Shown here piece by piece: positions 19,456 through 29,090 of a stretch of 64,000 nucleotides of DNA. The position numbers were made by a program, and so were the translations under genes. The stretch is from contig NZ_CP060244.1 in NCBI RefSeq assembly GCF_014672835.1, positions 1,529,001 to 1,593,000 of the forward strand, given 5' to 3'. Each line of letters begins with the position of its first letter. The stretch's first letter is position 1. Source of the stretch: Entomobacter blattae (GTDB taxonomy: Bacteria > Pseudomonadota > Alphaproteobacteria > Acetobacterales > Acetobacteraceae). The notes beneath the pieces are model-generated. The model was not told the origin of the DNA and did no database searches. It saw only the letters and a list, made by a program, of their open reading frames with translations.

Positions 19456-20139
19456 CATCATTCTTATCATTAGGGCCTCTAAAAGAAATTTTCTCAAGGC
19501 TAAGTGAGCCCTTGAGCATAAGAAGGTTTTACAGCCCGTTTGTTATCTTTTTGTATGATAGGTCTATCAAGATACGGGCACTATACGGGCAGACAAAAAA
19601 GCCCACAGCCAAGCCCGATGGAGCCTTGGAATAAGGGAGGGGGAATAAGGGAGCCTTGAAGGCTGATCGTTTCCATTTTGACTTCATGAGGCCGGCTAAT
19701 TGCGCCAACGAAAATTGTATGGCTTTCTAACTTTATTATAGCTCTCTATTTTACGCAGATAACAGAGCTGTACTCACAAATAAAACGGCCTTACTCGGCT
19801 TTTAGGGAGGGTCTTCGGAGGAAGGGACTTCTTCCTGAGGGGCTTCAGCTTTAGCTTGCGTGGCCTTTCTCAGCCTTTTTAAGAACAGCTTCTTTAAGAG
19901 CAGATAGGGGCCTGAGTTTTTGTATTGCAAATCTCTTAAGGTGCGAGCATGGAAAAATGTGTGAGCGTGGGAAAAGCTTGGAAAGGCTGTTATCCTTAGC
20001 AGAAGAGGCTAGGGAAGCCAGTATTTTTTAAGCCAGTGGGCTTTTCCCTTTAAGGGATCCTTTCCATGGTTAGAACCTTCATTGGCCGCCTTCAGTGCTG
20101 TATCGGCCCACCTTTTCAAACCCGCTCCAGCTGCCGATA
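19456..20139. other. Intergenic region with an unidentified coding remnant
   Basis: On the minus strand, 19805-19935 reads without stop as a plausible protein C-terminus (SGPYLLLKKLFLKRLRKATQ followed by an acidic/Pro tail ending SSEDPP and TAA). I do not recognise the parent gene and see no start. The rest of the stretch shows nothing I can interpret. It merges into the miaA/rpoB remnant patch. Confidence 0.35.
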
Positions 20140-20435
20140 CAGCCTTTCGCTCCCCTTCGCCTGTAAAAGGGTGCGGCTTTACAGGCGCACTTCTGGAGTG
20201 GGATCGGGGATGCTGGCCAAACCCTTCACCAGGGCATTAAAATACAGGCCTGTGCCCCCACAAAGAACGGGAAAATGTTGCTGCTGTGTCGCCGCATCCA
20301 AGGCTGCCAAGGCTTGGGAGTGCTACCAGGCAACATTCCCCGCTTGGCTGGCGGACAGGCACCCATAAAGCTCATGGAGGATTTCCGCTTCCTCTTGCGG
20401 GGTAGATTGATACGGGCATAAGGGAAGAGGTGAGG
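20140..20435 (-). pseudogene. miaA fragment
   Basis: The minus strand reads EEAEILHELYGCLSASQAGN, VAW, an in-frame TAG, then HSQALAALDAATQQQHFPVL, CGGTGLYFNALVKGLA and SIPDPTPEVR. This is the middle of tRNA dimethylallyltransferase (MiaA), including the conserved GGTGLY block. It lacks the P-loop N-terminus and the C-terminal part, and the stop lies between VAW and HSQ. At its 5' side it is fused directly to an rpoB piece. Confidence 0.82.
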
Positions 20436-20547
20436 CTTTTTCATCAAAAATGGCCCATAAAAGCTTCTCCTCAGGGGGCATCTTCCCCTTTAGGAGTAAC
20501 CTTTCCAATCAGAATATCGCCGGGGTTGATCTCTGCCCCTATATAGA
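20436..20547 (-). pseudogene. rpoB fragment fused to miaA remains
   Basis: The minus strand reads [18 protein letters not shown] in one frame and, after a small deletion, [17 protein letters not shown] in the next. This is the RpoB segment ([16 protein letters not shown]...TPEEKLLRAIFGEKAS) found in the C-terminal half of the RNA polymerase beta subunit. Only about 37 codons are present. Confidence 0.85.
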
Positions 20548-20894
20548 TAAGGCTGATGAAAATCATCTAGCCCTTCATATTTCATGGTCTTGATAAAGGC
20601 CATTATTGGGGTTCTGTTCCAAAAAAGTCGGGTAGGGTGGGCCTTAAAAAGGCTTTAACATTTCTGTTATTTCCCTCTTTTTCCATAGAGAGGTTTTTTT
20701 TTGAGAAGAGGGGGTCATGTTTGTTTTTTTTTAAAATTTGGCAAAAAGGCTAGTACAGAAGGAACACTGGTATGCCGAGTTTTGGTCATCCATTGTTTTT
20801 ATTTGTTATGCCCTATGGGCTAAGGTGGATATGCCTGAGGCCCATAGGGAATGGCCACCGGATTTAGGGTTTACCAATGTCTGCCTTATCCAAA

Positions 20895-21006
20895 TACAGT
20901 AGTGAAGAACAGACAGCCCTTCCTTAAGGTTGGCTATAACGGGCTGCTCAAGAATCTCACCCGAATATTCTGCCAGAGGCCCCCATATCTCCGCCAGCTG
21001 TTTCAT
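20895..21006 (-). pseudogene. rpoC fragment (degenerate)
   Basis: The minus-strand translation [20 protein letters not shown] followed by [15 protein letters not shown] aligns with the RpoC region QLAGMRGLMAKPSGEIIExP-IxANFKEGLSVLQYF. It diverges after HYC, where the ISTHGARKG motif should follow. The substitutions suggest an old copy. Confidence 0.75.
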
Positions 21007-21350
21007 CTACCTTGTGATGATTCACAGGGGCTGGTGACCCGTTGGCCCCAGAAGGATTGAGAAGGATTGATTATCCAGGAAGAGTGAATAGATTTACCCT
21101 CTTCCTGTTAGAAGACTTTCTTCATCATCTGCAGCGAGCAAGGTCTTACAATCCTAAAAACAGCCCTTAAAATAGGCTTAATCTCTCTTAATCTTACTCA
21201 ATTCGTAAGGTGGCTTTTTCCTTAAGGGCACGAAGCGGAGAAAAGAGCACAAAGCGAAGAAGTGTGCCTCGATTCGGCTTTCTGTCGAAAAGAGGCAAAA
21301 GCTGAGTTCCCTTTGAATTCAGGGAGGAAAGAGTTGAAGAGGAAGGAATA

Positions 21351-22007
21351 TTATTCTTCCTTTTGGTAAAACATAGGAAAAGCGGTAGTGCCTTCCTTCG
21401 TCTCTGTAGGGGTAGGGGGTTCGGTGTTTTCAAACCCTTCAAAAGGAGGATAAAGCGTGGAAGGGGGTATGGCTTGGCCTTCGCGGGTGAGGCGCTCATT
21501 GGCTGCATTTACGGCTGCGTTCAGGTCTGTTTGGCTACACAGCCCCAAAATAACGGGATCGCGTGGTTTAATATTGGCACTATTCCAATGCTGGCGCTCC
21601 CGAACCTTGATAATCGTGTCTTTTGTGGTTCCCAAAAGCTTGCTAATTTGTTGCTCGGAAAGCTGCGGAAAATTGCGAAGAAGAAAAGCAATGGCATCGG
21701 GGCGGTCGTTGCGTTTGGCTACAGGGGTATAACGGGCGCCCTTGGTTCTTCTAGGCAAGGGGTTAGAAGGCTTAAGAAGGGTAAGCCTTCGTTTTGAGTC
21801 AGCCTCGCAACGGGCGATATCCTCTGCTTTAACCTGATGGTTGGCAACAGGGTCATACCCAACAATACCATGGGCTACTTCCCCATCGGCAATGGCTTGT
21901 ACTTCAAGGGGGTGCATACCACAAAATTCTGCAATTTGGTCAAAGGTAAGGGCAGTTTTTTCTATCAACCACACAGCTGTGGCTTTTGGCATTAATGGTA
22001 AGTTCAT
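21351..22007 (-). CDS. trcR: TrcR/DUF1013 cell-cycle transcriptional regulator
   Basis: A protein of 218 residues starting MNLPLMPKATAVWLIEKTAL at ATG 22007, where DUF1013 proteins usually begin. AGGA lies upstream. A longer open frame adds 22 residues with no family similarity. It has an HTH-like N-terminal part (TFDQIAEFCGMHPLEVQAIA), the ADSKRRL region and a second helical segment (LSEQQISKLLGTTKDTIIKV). The family is nearly confined to alphaproteobacteria and is linked to cell-cycle transcription together with RNA polymerase. The C-terminal tail is Pro/Thr-rich. Monocistronic on the minus strand. Confidence 0.85.
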   Translation of the reverse strand: MNLPLMPKATAVWLIEKTALTFDQIAEFCGMHPLEVQAIADGEVAHGIVGYDPVANHQVKAEDIARCEADSKRRLTLLKPSNPLPRRTKGARYTPVAKRNDRPDAIAFLLRNFPQLSEQQISKLLGTTKDTIIKVRERQHWNSANIKPRDPVILGLCSQTDLNAAVNAANERLTREGQAIPPSTLYPPFEGFENTEPPTPTETKEGTTAFPMFYQKEE

Positions 22008-22412
22008 TGACAAATCCTGGGGTTTGACACTACGGAAACCTGCCTTTGTTGTGTAAAATCTCAACATCAGCAAAAACAGAAAGCCACAAGTAAGGGGCGC
22101 GGTAACAGGTTATCGCCTATGCCGAACACATAACATATTTTCGAGTGGGAACATAGTATTTAGGCAAAGTTTATAAAAGGGGAGGATAAAAACCCACCCC
22201 CTTAAGCCATGCCCTTTGTTGATTCATCGGGCTGGAAAAGTAGTCAGCCAGCTGGAAAGTTTTTGCCGTCAGCTTCAGGAACATTCTCTTCCTTAACCAC
22301 CAGCTCTTTTGCTTACCAGCTGCTATTTTGAGTATTTCTTACCCTTTGAGAATCCCTGTTAAAGGGATGATCTTCGAACGAGGAGTGGGCTAAAATCAGG
22401 TTTAAAAGGAGA
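22008..22412. other. Intergenic region trcR-rpmE, no gene seen
   Basis: No coding signal or RNA gene recognised. The region presumably carries the trcR promoter and the end of the rpmE transcript. Confidence 0.3.
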
Positions 22413-22646
22413 TTATTTCCCAGCTTTTCGCGTGCCAATACCTGCAAAGCGTTTGTTGAATTTTGCCACTTGTCCCCCAGTATCTAACAGCCTGTGTACG
22501 CCTGTCCATGCGGGGTGGGATTTGGGGTCAACATCAAGGCGAAGGGTATCGCCAGGCTTGCCATAGCAGGAGCGAGTTTTAAATTCGCTGCCATCTGTCA
22601 TGATCACTGTAATTTCATGATAGTCTGGGTGTATATCGTTTTTCAT
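22413..22646 (-). CDS. rpmE: 50S ribosomal protein L31
   Basis: A 77-residue L31 of the zinc-independent type. It begins [20 protein letters not shown], and the [21 protein letters not shown] block is characteristic. Only a single Cys is present, as in other alphaproteobacterial L31 proteins lacking the CxxC zinc knuckle. Monocistronic. Confidence 0.95.
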   Translation of the reverse strand: MKNDIHPDYHEITVIMTDGSEFKTRSCYGKPGDTLRLDVDPKSHPAWTGVHRLLDTGGQVAKFNKRFAGIGTRKAGK

Positions 22647-22901
22647 GTTTTAAAATCCATAAACGTGAGGTCTCCGATACCGACCGGAGAGGAAAGTTAC
22701 TACCTCTATAGCTTTTTCGTAAAAAATGTTCAATATTTTATATGCTATTTCTCTTTATCATCTCTTCTTTGGGGATAATTCCTTCAATAAGGTAAGGTGA
22801 GTGGGCTGTGCACAAGCCAGGGGAGAGCTCGTTAAGGGGCAGTGTAAGGGTCAAGAATAACGAAAAGCCATGGTGGGGTAAAGTCACCCCTGTGGGGAGA
22901 C

Positions 22902-23795
22902 ATGATGAAGCTTTTGCCAGTTGCTGATATTATCCAGATTCTCTCAATTCAGTCTTGGGTAAGTTATGGCCATGTTGGAAATTCTGCCAGCATGTTCCCC
23001 TTGCAAATGCTGGGGGCTGAGGTATGGGGGGTCAACACGGTACAGTTTTCCAACCATACGGGTTATGGGGCCTGGTCAGGAATGGTCTTTTCCGGGGAGC
23101 AGATCCTCTCTCTGGTTAAGGGGGTGGAGCAGAGGGGGAAGATGGGGGAACTTTCTGCTGTTTTATCAGGATATTTAGGCGCTGTAGACATTGGCGATGC
23201 CGTGCTGGAAAGTGTTAGGTGCGTGCGTCACCATGCCCCCAATGCCTTTTATTGTTGTGATCCGGTTATGGGTGATAGGGGCAGGGGGATGTATGTGGCA
23301 GATGAGATTCCCGCTTTTTTTGCCGAACGGGCCCTAAGCCTGGCCGATATTATTACCCCCAATCATTTTGAGCTGGAATATCTGGCCCAATCGCCTATCA
23401 CCACCATTCATGCAGCCAGGCAGGCTATGTATCAATTAACCCGGAAAATGCACCAACATGGGCCGGCAATCATTCTCGCCACCAGCATAAAGGTGGAGGA
23501 TACTGCTGAAGACTGTCTCGAGGTCCTCGCCATGGATAAGAAGGGCAACGCCTTTCGGGTGGCCACACCTGATTTGCCATTTTCCCCAACGGGTTCGGGC
23601 GATCTGGCCTCTGCGGTTTTTCTTTTTCACCTTCTCGCTGGTCGTACTTTACAAGAAGCGTTAAAACTTATGGTCTCTGCCATATGGGGCGTTATGAAAA
23701 AGACTTATGAGAGTGGGAAGGAGGAATTACAGATTATAGCGGCACGGAATGAACTGGTGCATCCATCAAGGCTTTTCTTCCCAGAGGCATTTTAG
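22902..23795 (+). CDS. pdxY: Pyridoxal kinase
   Basis: This kinase phosphorylates pyridoxal (and related vitamers) to PLP in the salvage pathway. The 297-residue protein has the ribokinase-like fold: ILSIQSWVSYGHVGNSA at the N-terminus, CDPVMGD with the conserved Asp, TPNHFELEYLA, and the anion-hole motif PTGSGDLASAVF near the C-terminus. A start at ATG 22902 or at the next ATG is supported by GGGGAGA upstream. PdxY and PdxK share these motifs. PdxY is preferred from overall pattern. Confidence 0.9.
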   Translation: MMKLLPVADIIQILSIQSWVSYGHVGNSASMFPLQMLGAEVWGVNTVQFSNHTGYGAWSGMVFSGEQILSLVKGVEQRGKMGELSAVLSGYLGAVDIGDAVLESVRCVRHHAPNAFYCCDPVMGDRGRGMYVADEIPAFFAERALSLADIITPNHFELEYLAQSPITTIHAARQAMYQLTRKMHQHGPAIILATSIKVEDTAEDCLEVLAMDKKGNAFRVATPDLPFSPTGSGDLASAVFLFHLLAGRTLQEALKLMVSAIWGVMKKTYESGKEELQIIAARNELVHPSRLFFPEAF

Positions 23796-24062
23796 GACCA
23801 GAGGCGTTTTAGGGGTAATGTTGGGGTTAATTTTGGGATTAAAATTGACGCTGCAATTGGGTTGGTAGGAATTGTAGCAGGTTTGGGGTGTGCAAAAAGA
23901 AATATTTTGTTAAAAGACCATAAGCGTTATGGTAATGACTGGGCTTTTTATTCGGTGTATTCTTTAATAAAATAAACAAAATTCTCTGTATTTTGAAATA
24001 AGGTTACGCCTAAAGGTTTAGCGAGAACCCCCATAAAAGCACAATTTTACAAGGAGTACAAA

Positions 24063-24503
24063 ATGAACGAATTAGAAAAAAAATCCCCTCTCTCCAAATG
24101 GATTTTGGAGTTTCGTAAATTTCTCTTAAGGGGCAATGTGGTTGATCTCGCCGTGGGTGTTATCATTGGGGCTGCTTTTACAGGGATTGTTAACAGCCTG
24201 GTAAAGGATGTTTTTACGCCTTTAATCGGCTTGCTCATCGGGGGGATAGATTTTAGCAATCTGTTCATTACCCTTCGGGGAGGGCATTTTGCCACGTTGG
24301 AAGAAGCCAAGGCAGCTGGGGCAGTGACTATGAATGTCGGGCTTTTTCTCAATGCCCTGATCCAGTTCCTAATTATCGGTTTTGTCATTTTTTGGGTCGT
24401 AAAACTCATCAGCAAGTTATACTCCTCTAAAGAAGCGGAAGCAGAGCCCACAAAAACCGAAACATTGCTTGAAAATATTCGTGATATCCTTGCCAAAAAA
24501 TAA
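24063..24503 (+). CDS. mscL: Large-conductance mechanosensitive channel
   Basis: MscL opens under membrane tension and protects against hypo-osmotic shock. The 146 residues show the N-terminal amphipathic helix, TM1 with RGNVVDLAVGVIIGAAFTGI, a periplasmic loop, TM2 (NALIQFLIIGFVIFWVVKLI) and a charged cytoplasmic C-terminal helix. AAGGAG is 5-10 bases before ATG. Confidence 0.97.
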   Translation: MNELEKKSPLSKWILEFRKFLLRGNVVDLAVGVIIGAAFTGIVNSLVKDVFTPLIGLLIGGIDFSNLFITLRGGHFATLEEAKAAGAVTMNVGLFLNALIQFLIIGFVIFWVVKLISKLYSSKEAEAEPTKTETLLENIRDILAKK

Positions 24504-24550
24504 TTATTGCCTTCTACTGGCTGCCTTTTATTGGGCCTTACCCTTTCACT

Positions 24551-24660
24551 TAGGGGTCTGGCCTAAGTCAGGTGGCCTAAGGCGGCCCAAGTAGGGTGGG
24601 CCTAAATAGGGTAGTCCAAATAGGGTAGCCCAAATAGGGTAGCTCAGTAGGGGTCTGGCC
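24551..24660. repeat. Degenerate 14-base tandem repeat after mscL
   Basis: Units of about 14 bases built on GCCYAAATAGGGTA run from about 24585 to 24650, with weaker copies before. The block is bracketed by two identical copies of TAGGGGTCTGGCC (24551 and 24648). No gene is seen in the rest of 24504-24949. Confidence 0.8.
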
Positions 24661-24949
24661 AAAAGAATCTTTAGCCGGATCATGGGGCGCTAGAGGTAAG
24701 CTCTTCTCGGCGTGCCTTTAATAAACAGGGCCCTTAATAAATAGGGGTAGAAAAGGGCTTGTTGGCCTATAGTTTGAAGAGATTAGTTGTCCTCGAAGGG
24801 GGAACTGGTCTTGGTAGAAATTGAATGAATAACAGGCTGGGTAAAATCATCCCAAGGCGGGATCGTTTTTATTAAGGTAGGGTTATCGATTGATTTCTGT
24901 TAAGGTCGGGTTGCAAAGCGGGTTACTTCTGAAGAAAGTTGAAGTGGTG

Positions 24950-25390
24950 GTGAGTGTTATACAAAAAAGAGGGAAAAAATGGTGCATCCTCTCTGTTTCT
25001 TTCCTGTTTCTGGCCTCTTGTACAACAACAGACGAGGTGCCTGAAAAATATACGCCCTATTTGGCAGAGGACAATCCAGCTGTGATGGTGGACGTTTTTC
25101 TTACCACCCAGGGAATGATAGAAGGGTTAATCCTTTCGGGGAAGCTTACGGTTCAAAATGCGCTGGTCTTGCTTAAACAAGATCAATTAACCCGTAACGC
25201 TGTGCTGCGTCAGGGCTTGTACCCCTCTATGGAGAATATGGAAGAGGCCGCCAAGCAGATGAAAACCCTTCTGGCCATCATTCACCAAATAGGAGAGGGC
25301 CAAAACAGACCAATGGGCCCTTCTATGGCCCCTGTTTTAAAGCCTGGCTCTCCTGCTTTGCCCCCACCAGCTTCTAAAGGAAATAGCTAG
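24950..25390 (+). CDS. Hypothetical lipoprotein
   Basis: A protein of about 146 residues. A hydrophobic N-terminus ending in a lipobox (VSFLFLASC) predicts an outer-membrane or periplasmic lipoprotein. The body contains a helix-rich region (GMIEGLILSGKLTVQNALVL) and a Pro-rich tail (APVLKPGSPALPPPASKG). The start is uncertain. GTG 24950 (or 24947) puts the signal sequence at the N-terminus, whereas the longer frame begins with a TTG at 24890. I do not recognise the family. Confidence 0.65.
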   Translation: MSVIQKRGKKWCILSVSFLFLASCTTTDEVPEKYTPYLAEDNPAVMVDVFLTTQGMIEGLILSGKLTVQNALVLLKQDQLTRNAVLRQGLYPSMENMEEAAKQMKTLLAIIHQIGEGQNRPMGPSMAPVLKPGSPALPPPASKGNS

Positions 25391-25435
25391 AAATCTAAGG
25401 GCAATAAATAATAGGTGAAAAGAATAAATAGCAAG

Positions 25436-25640
25436 AAAACAGTCTTGATGTCTCCGTTCACCTGGAGCTTGCCTTTAACGGTTACATCTTCTTTATTCAC
25501 CTGCATCACCAGTGGGCCGGCAATACGCACGTCTAGACGGGTTTTGGCATCAATGCGGATCAGGGAGCCCTCTTTAAAATACAGTTCTGGCCTTTGGCAT
25601 CATAGAGTACGGTCTCTCCCTCTGCGAGGTTGCCCAACCC
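25436..25640 (-). pseudogene. Phage baseplate protein V-like fragment
   Basis: The minus strand reads GLGNLAEGETVLYDAKGQ, then in another frame LYFKEGSLIRIDAKTRLDVR and VMQVNKEDVTVKGKLQVNGD. This resembles the C-terminal repeats of P2 gpV/Mu gp45 baseplate spike proteins. A frameshift in the middle and absence of neighbouring tail genes mark it as a remnant, the only prophage trace I see. Confidence 0.65.
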
Positions 25641-25680
25641 GGTCCGTCTTAAACACTTATTCTTGTTGGGAAGCAAAATT

Positions 25681-26661
25681 CTAGGGTTTCGATGTAGGGG
25701 GCTTGTCCTTGCTCTTGGCCTTAGCAGGCGGGGTGCCGCGTTTGATATGTTTTTTGCCTAATAGAAGCAAAATCGGGGCGGCAATAAAGATGGATGAAGA
25801 GGTCCCCACTACAATACCAAACAACATAACCCAGGCAAAACCTGAAAGGGTAGCTCCCCCAAAGAGGGCTAGGGGAAGAGCTGCCAAAAAGACTGTAGAT
25901 GAAGTGCCCAGCGTACGGCTCAGGGTTTCGTTAATGGAAAGGTCGATCAGCTCTTGCAGGGGCATGGAATGGTATTTGCGTAGATTTTCCCTGACCCGGT
26001 CATAAACCACGACCTTATCATTAGTGGAATAACCCAAAATAGTCAGGATGGCCGCAACCATAACCAGGTCAAACTCAAAATGGGTCAGTACCAAAAAGCC
26101 CACGGTTTTGGTTAGGTCAAGAATAAGGGTTATAACGGCACTAATGGCAAATTCCCACTCAAAACGTATCCATATATAAGCACAGATCATGGCAAGGCTT
26201 ATGGCCAAGGCCAAAAGGCCATTCCGGAACAGTTCGGCCGATACCGAAGCCCCTACGGCATCTGCTCGGAGGATTTGGATACCAGGTTGGGATTCGGTAA
26301 GGGCTGCTCGGGTTTTTTCAATCAGGGTCTGGGTGCCATCGGCTCCGTTAGGTTGGGGTGGGGGGCTGTCAAGACGGATCAGCACATCATCATTCCCCCC
26401 GAAGGATTGCAGCCCAGCAGCCGGAATATTGTGGGAGGAAAGGGTTGAGCGTATTTTAGAGAAATCCGCAGGCCCAGGGGTTTTGGCCTCTACCACCACA
26501 CCGCCCCTAAAATCCAGACCAAGGGTTAGACCCGGATAGAAAAACAGGCCGATAGAGGCCAGGGAAAGGATTGCTGACGTCGCCAGGCCAATAAAGCGGC
26601 CTTTCATAAAGTTAATTTTGGTTCCCTTGGGTACAAACCGTAAAACGGGGCGAACAAACAT
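25681..26661 (-). CDS. secF: Protein translocase subunit SecF
   Basis: SecF works with SecD as a proton-driven partner of SecYEG in protein export. From ATG 26661 (MFVRPVLRFVPKG) it has 326 residues. TM1 is followed by LGLDFRGGVVVEAK (the DFRGG motif), a periplasmic domain, then five further TMs including the SINETLSRT motif of the RND fold. AAGG precedes the ATG; an upstream GTG would add ten residues. It lies 137 bases downstream of secD on the same strand. Confidence 0.95.
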   Translation of the reverse strand: MFVRPVLRFVPKGTKINFMKGRFIGLATSAILSLASIGLFFYPGLTLGLDFRGGVVVEAKTPGPADFSKIRSTLSSHNIPAAGLQSFGGNDDVLIRLDSPPPQPNGADGTQTLIEKTRAALTESQPGIQILRADAVGASVSAELFRNGLLALAISLAMICAYIWIRFEWEFAISAVITLILDLTKTVGFLVLTHFEFDLVMVAAILTILGYSTNDKVVVYDRVRENLRKYHSMPLQELIDLSINETLSRTLGTSSTVFLAALPLALFGGATLSGFAWVMLFGIVVGTSSSIFIAAPILLLLGKKHIKRGTPPAKAKSKDKPPTSKP

Positions 26662-26798
26662 TGGTAAAACCTTACAAGTCTGATAGGCCACAGGGCCATA
26701 ATGAAACGAAAGAGAGGGAAGTTGTGAGGATGAGGTTTAAAAGTTTAAAAATAGTGTTCCATCATTAAAAGGAGAAATATCGTAGGTCTGCTTGGGCT

Positions 26799-28358
26799 TT
26801 AGACAGGGAGCTCTTTAGGGTGAGTTATAGCATACCAGCGAACCATAAGCATTCTGGAGAGAAGAAGGGTGGTAAACAAGGTGGTAACAATCCCAATGGT
26901 AATGGTGAGGGCAAACCCGCGTACCGGGCCTGTGCCAAACACAAACAGCATGACGTGGGCTAATAGGGCTGTGGCGTTACTGTCAATAATGGTTGCAGTC
27001 GCGTGTTCAAACCCCGCCTGAAGAGAGGCCAAAGGGGTGCGGCCGCGGTTAACCTCTTCCCTTACGCGCTCATTGATGAGGATATTGGCATCAACGGCCA
27101 TTCCCAAGGTAAGAAGGATACCGGCCATACCCGGTAAGGTCAGCGTGGCTTCAAAAAGGGAGAGAATAGCCATCATCAAGATCAGGTTTGCCAGCAGGGC
27201 AATATTGGCATACCAGCCAAAAAGGCCGTAAAATAGGGCCATAAAGATAATCACAAGCACAAAGCCTACAGCAAGGCTTAAGGCTCCGGCCCTAATGGAA
27301 TCGGCTCCAAGGGAGGGGCCAATGGAGCGTTGTTCTATGACCTTTAATGGTGCGGGTAAGGCCCCAGCACGAAGCATAAGGGCCAGATCAGTGGCTTTTT
27401 GGGCATCGAACCCCCCGGTAATCTGCCCGTTTCCTTCGGTAATGGCCGAGCGAATCACAGGGGCGCTAATCACCTTGTTATCAAGCACAATGGCAAAACG
27501 ATGCCCGATGTGGTTTTTGGTAATCTCACCAAATTTCTGCGCACCGACACGGTCAAACGTAAAATTAACAGCCCATTCGCCGGTTTGCTGGTCAACAGCA
27601 GCACTGGCATTGGTCAGGTTTGCGCCATCCACATCGACATGGGTATAAACGGGCAATTTTTGTTCGGGGCTTTCAACCATGGGCATCATGGTTACCCCAG
27701 GGGGAGCAACCACAGCACTAATGGCTTGTTCATCAAGCAGGTGAAAGGTCATTTTTGCTGTTGTCCCCAGGAGTTTTTTAACTCGCTCTGGGTCGGTAAT
27801 GCCGGGAAGCTGAACAACAATGCGATCATCTCCCTGGCGGGTAATTTCGGGGTCTACAGCCCCTGTTGCATCAATACGCTTGCGTACAATTTCAATGGAC
27901 TGGCTAATAGCCTCCTTGGCGCGTTCCTGCATGGCGATTTCAGAAAGGGAGACGATAAAATAGCCCGCCTTATCTGTTGTAATGCTGAATTCATGCGGCA
28001 CAGCTTGAGGGAGCTCTTCCAGCACCTTATGCACAGCAGTGCTTTCCGAAGCTTCACGTGGCAGGAACTTCAGGCTATGGTGGGTTGTATCAACACTGAT
28101 ATCCCGATAGCCTAATTTTTCATTTAAGAGGCTTTGGCGGATGGAATCGTTTAAGGTTTGGAGTCTATCATTGGCCAGGCTTTTCAGGTCAACTTGCATC
28201 AGCAGATAAGATCCCCCCTTAAGATCTAACCCTAGGTGGATTTGCCGCCAGGGCAGTGCAGGGGAAGGCTTGGCAACAAGATTGGGAATACAGAGAAGAA
28301 CCCCTATCAGGCAGACAAGGCCCACTAAGAGCATTTTGAACCGACTATAATACATCAT
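26799..28358 (-). CDS. secD: Protein translocase subunit SecD
   Basis: SecD, the larger subunit of the SecDF pair, has 519 residues from MMYYSRFKMLLVG. TM1 is followed by HLGLDLKGGSYLLMQVD (the D4 motif with LDLKGG), a long periplasmic P1 domain, and the C-terminal TM block with GMAVDANILINERVREE. The open frame extends 28 codons upstream, but that part has no family similarity. Transcribed ahead of secF. Confidence 0.95.
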   Translation of the reverse strand: MMYYSRFKMLLVGLVCLIGVLLCIPNLVAKPSPALPWRQIHLGLDLKGGSYLLMQVDLKSLANDRLQTLNDSIRQSLLNEKLGYRDISVDTTHHSLKFLPREASESTAVHKVLEELPQAVPHEFSITTDKAGYFIVSLSEIAMQERAKEAISQSIEIVRKRIDATGAVDPEITRQGDDRIVVQLPGITDPERVKKLLGTTAKMTFHLLDEQAISAVVAPPGVTMMPMVESPEQKLPVYTHVDVDGANLTNASAAVDQQTGEWAVNFTFDRVGAQKFGEITKNHIGHRFAIVLDNKVISAPVIRSAITEGNGQITGGFDAQKATDLALMLRAGALPAPLKVIEQRSIGPSLGADSIRAGALSLAVGFVLVIIFMALFYGLFGWYANIALLANLILMMAILSLFEATLTLPGMAGILLTLGMAVDANILINERVREEVNRGRTPLASLQAGFEHATATIIDSNATALLAHVMLFVFGTGPVRGFALTITIGIVTTLFTTLLLSRMLMVRWYAITHPKELPV

Positions 28359-28442
28359 AAACGCGTACAGCCCCCTACTGAAACCCAATTTGGAAAATGT
28401 ATGAAAACTGTCTATAACGAAAAGGGAGCCATGAAAACACAT

Positions 28443-29090
28443 GATTAGGGGCAGAAGGTCATTTTCTGCACAGGTTATTCCTATTAAGTCACATTTGGAG
28501 TAAATAGAGGGAAGATCGGCAGTGTTTGGGTGCCATTTTTACGGTATCCCATTTTTTACAGTATTACTGGTGAAAAAGCCTGCGGAAAATATTCTACAGG
28601 TTGACAGGTTTGAGGAATGGGTTTGATTGCTTGGTTTATGAGTGAGGAAGTGGTTTATAGAGGCTCAAGATTTATAGAGGTTCAAAAATAGGGAAAGCCT
28701 TAAGGAGGATGGCCTGCGTTTCTGAAGTTTGTGAATGAAAGGGAACGATTCTTGATGAAAGTAATCAACCATCCTGCAGGAAGCGTCTCTTATTTTTTCT
28801 TAGGAATATGGTTGTTTTTTCTTAGGGATAGTGTTGGCAGTTCTGCTGAAAAAAAGCGTTTAAGCTAAGAAATCAGCCACTGGGGGCAGCCATTGGGAGA
28901 ATGAGCTGGTAAAAGGGGAGGTGAAATGGCTAATAAAGATTGTATTTCTCATGCTAAATCCAAAATTGTAGAAGAACATCATTATCGGTTCTTCATTTTT
29001 CAAATAAACTTCTCACTTTTCAAAATGCAACTTTCTAAAGTGCAATTAAACGATCTCAGTAAATTTTAGGGTACATTAGGGTAAAATTGA
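28443..29090. other. Intergenic region secD-oxidoreductase
   Basis: About 650 bases of low-complexity character with short local duplications (TTTATAGAGG near 28654 and 28670; TTTTTTCTTAGG near 28794 and 28816). Apart from the small frame at 28926-29069, nothing coding is seen. The secD promoter must lie near 28360-28500. Confidence 0.4.
28926..29069 (+). CDS. Possible small ORF (47 aa)
   Basis: ATG 28926 follows a very good ribosome site (GGGGAGGTGAA). It opens a 47-codon frame (MANKDCISHAKSKIVEEHHY..., ending NDLSKF) that stops 21 bases before the start of the next gene. No family is recognised. It could be a leader peptide or chance. Confidence 0.25.
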   Translation: MANKDCISHAKSKIVEEHHYRFFIFQINFSLFKMQLSKVQLNDLSKF

